A stretch of 33,950 nucleotides of DNA from Mesorhizobium intechi (GTDB lineage: Bacteria; Pseudomonadota; Alphaproteobacteria; Rhizobiales; Rhizobiaceae), in assembly GCF_002879535.1 (NCBI RefSeq), contig NZ_PNOT02000293.1, forward strand, positions 1-33,950, in the 5' to 3' direction. Shown piece by piece: positions 30,250-33,950 of this stretch (position 1 is its first letter; each line of letters begins with the position of its first letter). The notes beneath the pieces are model-generated. The model worked only from the letters and a program-made list of their open reading frames with translations, was not told the DNA's origin and searched no databases. Made by a program: the position numbers and the translations under genes.

Positions 30250-31014
30250 TTACTTTGCCCCGCCCGCCCCCTTCATGAACTGGCTGAGCAGATCCACCGG
30301 CAGCGGGAACACCACCGTGGAAGAGCGCTCGCCCGCAATGTCGTGCAGGGCCTCGAAATAGCGCAGTTGCATGGCCTGCGGCTCGGCCGCCAGCATCCGG
30401 CCCGCCTCGACCAGTTTCGCCGCCGCCTGCTGCTCGCCATCGGCGTTGATCACCTTGGCGCGCCGCAGCCGCTCGGCCTCGGCCTGCTTGGCGATGGCGC
30501 GGATCATGCTCTCGTTCAGGTCGACATGCTTGATCTCGACATTGGACACCTTGATGCCCCAGGCGTCGGTGCGCTGGTCGAGGATCTCCTGGATGTCGCT
30601 GTTGAGCTTGTCGCGCTCGGCCAGCATCTCGTCGAGTTCGTGCTTGCCGAGCACCGAGCGCAGCGTCGTCTGTGCCAGCTGGTTGGTCGCGGCCATGTAG
30701 TCCTCGACCTGGATGATCGCGCGCTCGGCGTCGACGATGCGGAAATAGAGCACCGCGTTTACCTTCACCGAGACGTTGTCACGCGAAATCACGTCCTGCG
30801 GCGGCACATCCTGCACCACCACGCGCAGGTCGACCTTCACCATCTGCTGCACGAAAGGGACGAGGATGATGAGGCCAGGACCCTTGACCCCGGTGAAGCG
30901 GCCGAGCGTGAAGACCACGCCGCGCTGATATTCCCTGAGGATGCGGACAGCCGCCGCCAGGAACATGATCACGACCAGCGCGACGACCAGATAGGCCACG
31001 TAACCAACCATCAT
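30250..31014 (-). CDS. Slipin (SPFH/stomatin-like membrane protein)
   Basis: A 254-residue stomatin-type protein. One N-terminal membrane helix ([20 protein letters not shown], about 5-25) is followed by the SPFH domain: [59 protein letters not shown] and [20 protein letters not shown], then a coiled tail [20 protein letters not shown]. Slipins form large rings in the membrane and partner NfeD proteases. Its ATG overlaps the NfeD stop by four bases, so the two are co-translated. Confidence 0.95.
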   Translation of the reverse strand: MMVGYVAYLVVALVVIMFLAAAVRILREYQRGVVFTLGRFTGVKGPGLIILVPFVQQMVKVDLRVVVQDVPPQDVISRDNVSVKVNAVLYFRIVDAERAIIQVEDYMAATNQLAQTTLRSVLGKHELDEMLAERDKLNSDIQEILDQRTDAWGIKVSNVEIKHVDLNESMIRAIAKQAEAERLRRAKVINADGEQQAAAKLVEAGRMLAAEPQAMQLRYFEALHDIAGERSSTVVFPLPVDLLSQFMKGAGGAK

Positions 31015-32396
31015 TGTCTTGCTCCATTCCTTCCCGCATCGCGCCGCCGCACGGTGAGCACGAGGTCGCTTATGTCGGTGACCTCGACGCTGTCGCCGGT
31101 TGCGATCGGTTCGTCGGCCCGTGCCCGCCAGCGCTCGCCCTGGGCAAGCACATGGCCCTCGCCGCCCTGCCAATCGAGGATCTCGACCGGCAGGCCGCGC
31201 ATCGCCTCGCCGCCGACGCGCGGCGGGTTCTTGCGTGCCGCCCAGACATAGGTGCCAGTCAGCAGCGCCAGCCCAAGCGTCAGCGCCGCGGCGGGACCGA
31301 CGACGGCCCATGACATGGCAAAGCCCGGCCCCTCCACCCTCAGCAGCATGGCGGCGCCGAACAGAAAGGCGGCGACGCCGCCTACACCAAGCACGACGGT
31401 GGGATTGAGGGTCTCCATGATGAGGAAGGCGATGCCGAGCAGCATCAGCGCAAGGCCGGTATAGTTGATCGGCAGGAGGTTGAGTGCATAGAGGCCGAGC
31501 ACCAGGCAGATGGTGCCGATGACGCCGGGCGCGACCGCGCCGGGACTGGTGAACTCGAAGACGATGCCATAGACGCCGACCAGCATCAGGATGACCGCGA
31601 CGTTCGGATCGGTGATGATCGAGAGAAGCCGGATGAACCAGCCGGGTTCCAGCGTCTCGACCGGCAGCCCCTTGGTCGCCAGCACTACTTTTTTGCCGGC
31701 CACATCGACGGTGCGCCCATCGGCCAATTGCAACAGCTCGGTGGTGTCGTGGGCGACGAAGTCAATGACATGCTCCTGCAGCGCCGCATTGGCCGACAGG
31801 CTCGCGGCCTCGCGCACCGCCTTCTCGCCCCAGTCGCCATTGCGCCCGCGCAGTTCGGCGAGCGAGCGGATCAGGGCGACCGCGTCATTGGTCACCTTGG
31901 CCATCATCGCGTCGCCCGCCGGGCGACCGTCCTCACCCTTCTGGTCACCCTGGTTCTTCTGATCGCCCTTGTCGCCGCCCGGGAGTGACGGCAGCCCGCC
32001 AATCTCGACCGGTGTCGCCGCGCCGAGATTGGTGCCGGGCGCCATCGCCGCGACATGCGTGGCGTAGAGGATATAGGTGCCGGCACTCGCCGCATGGCCG
32101 CCGGCCGGCGCGACATAGCCGATGACGGGCACCGGCGACGCCAGGATGTCGGCGATCATCTCGCGCATCGAGGTGACCAACCCGCCGGGCGTATCGAGTT
32201 GCAGAATGAGGACTTCGGCGTTCCGCTTGGCGGCGACGTCGATCGCTTCCTCGAGTTGCCTGGTGCTCGCCGGCCCGATAGCGCCGTCAATGGCGACGCT
32301 CAGCGCAACCTTCTCGCTCCCGGCCGAGGCGAAGGGAGAAAACGCAGCCGCGGCGACAAAAGCCGCGGCAAGAAGGGCCACCCGCGCGAAGGACAC
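31011..32396 (-). CDS. NfeD-family membrane protease (ClpP-class serine protease)
   Basis: A 461-residue NfeD1b-type protein: signal sequence, a periplasmic ClpP-like serine protease, about five membrane helices (near 250-390) and a C-terminal OB-fold ([20 protein letters not shown]). The catalytic Ser is in [11 protein letters not shown] (Ser104), and the Lys that pairs with it in [13 protein letters not shown] (Lys167), as in the archaeal PH1510 protease that cuts stomatin. Between them is an unusual low-complexity insert rich in Gly, Asp, Gln and Lys. The start is GTG or TTG: GTG 32394-32396 has GGAG nine bases ahead, and TTG 32400-32402 is very close to it. It works with the slipin encoded next. 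Confidence 0.93.
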   Translation of the reverse strand: MSFARVALLAAAFVAAAAFSPFASAGSEKVALSVAIDGAIGPASTRQLEEAIDVAAKRNAEVLILQLDTPGGLVTSMREMIADILASPVPVIGYVAPAGGHAASAGTYILYATHVAAMAPGTNLGAATPVEIGGLPSLPGGDKGDQKNQGDQKGEDGRPAGDAMMAKVTNDAVALIRSLAELRGRNGDWGEKAVREAASLSANAALQEHVIDFVAHDTTELLQLADGRTVDVAGKKVVLATKGLPVETLEPGWFIRLLSIITDPNVAVILMLVGVYGIVFEFTSPGAVAPGVIGTICLVLGLYALNLLPINYTGLALMLLGIAFLIMETLNPTVVLGVGGVAAFLFGAAMLLRVEGPGFAMSWAVVGPAAALTLGLALLTGTYVWAARKNPPRVGGEAMRGLPVEILDWQGGEGHVLAQGERWRARADEPIATGDSVEVTDISDLVLTVRRRDAGRNGARQ

Positions 32397-32710
32397 GCTC
32401 AAAGCTCCATGGACTCAATATGGGTGGTGTCCCGGCGAAGTCCAATGGGGAGCCGACGTCGGCGATCGGCGCAGGTGGCCAAGCACGCGATCTTCCCCGC
32501 TCAAGGAAAGATTCACCGCCTCAGGTTCAGGATTCATGGGCAATGCCGATGCGGATATTGTGCGTCGTCAGTTCGATGGCGTCCGAATTGTCGCGGAGCG
32601 CACCGCTGCACTTCCCGATCGCTGTGACCGATCAGCCGCGGCGGATCGGCGCGGCAGGAAACTGCTGGTTCCTCGGCAAGGCGGAGATTGGCGACCTCAG
32701 CCGGCCCGCC
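32397..32710. other. 314-base gap between NfeD and LuxR-type genes
   Basis: I see no supported gene. It holds the 5' flank of the NfeD gene and the 3' flank of the LuxR-type gene, with a strong palindrome at 32628-32649. Near 32687-32696 GGAGATTGGC resembles half of the interspersed palindromes. No ribosome site or family match supports the open frames here. Confidence 0.45.
32628..32649 (-). terminator. Long palindrome after the LuxR-type gene
   Basis: CCGATC-A-GCCGCGGC-G-GATCGG is symmetric at 20 of 22 positions. It lies 62 bases past the stop of the leftward LuxR-type gene and could fold as a terminator hairpin. It could equally be a protein-binding operator for the NfeD/slipin operon. 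Confidence 0.4.
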
Positions 32711-33856
32711 CTATGATGCTTGAGCCGCGACGGGCGGGCCAATATCCGCGATGAGTTTGACCAGATCGGCCTGGCGGCGCGTGCCGGTCTTGGCGAAGAT
32801 ACGATTCAGGTGGGTCTTCAGCGTGTTCTCGCCGATGCCGAGCAACAATGCGCTTCTGGACGCGGACAACCCGCTACCGACGCGCAGCAGGACCCGTGCC
32901 TCAGCCGGCGTGAGGTCGAACAGCGTGGTGAGAACGGCCTCCGGCAGCGGCGAAGAGGACGTCATGGTCGAGACGAAGACAGCGGCACAGGCGGGCCGGA
33001 AAGCCGCGCGCGCTGTGCCTTCGCTCAACGGCAGCACATAGGCGACAGCGGGCGGCCGACCCGGGGCCGAGATAGGCAGGCCGATGCCGCGTGAGCCAAG
33101 CAAGCCGTCCGCGTCCGCGGCGCCGGCGATCGCTTCCAGCAAGGCGCGAGCCACCGCCGGATTCTCCGTCTGCAGCACACCATTTCTGGAGAGAATGGGA
33201 CCATGCCCCGAGAGCATCAGCTCGGCGGCTCCATTGGCATGGAGGATCGTGCCGTCGGCGCCGGTCAGAACGACCGGCACGGCGAGATGGTCGAGCGCAG
33301 AGCGATAAAGATTGGCGGCCATGCGGGTCTGATCGAGCAGATCGCCGATCAGCGACGCACGGCGCAGATGCGGCGAGAGCATGGCCAGGAAACGCTGCTC
33401 CTCGGCCGAAATCATCCCCCTGCTCGAACGCGTGGTGCAACCCATGAGCCCGATCCGGTCCGATGTATGAACGAATTTGGTGATGCAGCCTTCACGCAAT
33501 CCCTGCGGTCTGGCCCAATTCTGAAAAAAGGGCGACCGCTGGAGGTCGGCTTCGCTCATATGCGACAGCGTCGCGACGGGCGTGTCGATATCGCCGACGA
33601 CCGCGGCCTTCAGCCCGGGAATCGCGTCAAAGTCATAATCCTCCTGGAGGACGCGCATCTGCTCTGGATCCCACGGCGATTGGGCCGCGAAGCGGCCATG
33701 ATTGCCGGCGGTGCTGGCAAGCGCGATGGTGGCATAGGCCGCATCCATGGCTTTGGTGACGCGGATCATGACCCCAGTCCACCCGTCGGGGTTCAACACG
33801 CAATCGTAGATATCGCCGACAATCGAATAAAGGACTTCGCTGCTCAGCCTTTCCAC
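32711..33856 (-). CDS. LuxR-type helix-turn-helix regulator
   Basis: A 381-residue regulator. The C-terminal LuxR/NarL helix-turn-helix is complete: LFDLTPAEARVLLRVGSGLS, ASRSALLLGIGENTLKTHLN, RIFAKTGTRRQADLVKLI. The N-terminal part starts LSSEVLYSIVGDIYDCVLNP and has no receiver domain. A middle region (VVLTGADGTILHANGAAELM) looks like a degenerate PAS domain, suggesting small-molecule or redox sensing. I chose the GTG at 33854-33856, which has TAGGAGAAACA before it; longer frames start with rarer codons and no site. It stands alone and its targets are unknown. Confidence 0.88.
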   Translation of the reverse strand: MERLSSEVLYSIVGDIYDCVLNPDGWTGVMIRVTKAMDAAYATIALASTAGNHGRFAAQSPWDPEQMRVLQEDYDFDAIPGLKAAVVGDIDTPVATLSHMSEADLQRSPFFQNWARPQGLREGCITKFVHTSDRIGLMGCTTRSSRGMISAEEQRFLAMLSPHLRRASLIGDLLDQTRMAANLYRSALDHLAVPVVLTGADGTILHANGAAELMLSGHGPILSRNGVLQTENPAVARALLEAIAGAADADGLLGSRGIGLPISAPGRPPAVAYVLPLSEGTARAAFRPACAAVFVSTMTSSSPLPEAVLTTLFDLTPAEARVLLRVGSGLSASRSALLLGIGENTLKTHLNRIFAKTGTRRQADLVKLIADIGPPVAAQAS

Positions 33857-33950
33857 TGTTTCTCCTACACCCAGGATGCCCGCTCCTCGCATGATGGATG
33901 GCGGGCAAAAGATCACCAGCAATTCTTTGAGCGGCGGATCGGTGCAAGGA

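Noticed and set aside
32420..32716. 98-codon open frame between NfeD and LuxR-type genes
   Set aside because: No ribosome site, mixed composition, and it crosses the long palindrome and overlaps the LuxR-type stop.

Overview
The window looks like chromosomal DNA of a Mesorhizobium-type alphaproteobacterium (Rhizobiales). Reasons: high GC content and codon bias, a groESL operon with a CIRCE element, a Usg-family protein, a BA14K-family protein, rhizobial-style DeoR, CUT2 ABC and PaoABC-type genes, and short interspersed palindromes of the kind common between rhizobial genes. I see no rRNA or tRNA gene, CRISPR array, insertion sequence or prophage. It reads as ordinary chromosome with an accessory, regulator-rich flavour. 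All family calls come from reading the translated sequences; no database was searched.

Layout, left to right. 1-1070: start of groEL (cut by the window edge), groES and a CIRCE operator, all read leftward. 1071-4858: a small conserved protein, a Usg-like protein, a HerA/FtsK-like ATPase, a glutathione S-transferase and a small conserved protein. 4928-7868: an aldo/keto reductase, a beta-propeller protein and a TPR/winged-helix regulator, all leftward. 7869-10417: a control region holding two near-identical promoter-like blocks, followed by a rightward operon of a DUF899 thioredoxin-like protein, a small membrane protein and a zinc-free MDR oxidoreductase. 10462-15966: an envelope-stress-like cluster. 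Reading leftward from about 14830 there is an EF-hand protein, a small secreted protein, an ECF sigma factor, a probable anti-sigma factor, a CpxP-like periplasmic sensor and a two-gene ABC transporter. Reading rightward from the same intergenic region there is a second EF-hand protein and a BA14K protein. The two divergent EF-hand genes share a promoter-like motif. 16018-17400: a VOC protein, a small conserved protein and the decayed tail of a bestrophin-like gene. 17412-22043: a complete CUT2 sugar ABC importer (binding protein, permease, double ATPase) behind a DeoR-family regulator. 22194-26900: a TetR regulator with a clear palindromic operator, divergent from a three-gene molybdenum aldehyde/xanthine oxidoreductase operon (paoABC-like). 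26958-28994: an MDR oxidoreductase divergent from a LysR regulator. 29029-31014 and onward: a secreted protein of unknown function, then a slipin/NfeD membrane protease pair. 32711-33856: a LuxR-type regulator.

The most interesting regulatory reading is that two separate ECF-like promoter motifs occur as matched pairs: GTAACTC/CTAGC in front of the DUF899 operon, and TCGARAARAATCTC/CGTAGG between the EF-hand genes. The second pair sits next to an ECF sigma operon and would make that cluster a self-contained, possibly calcium- or metal-linked, cell-envelope response unit. This is inference from motif spacing and gene order only.
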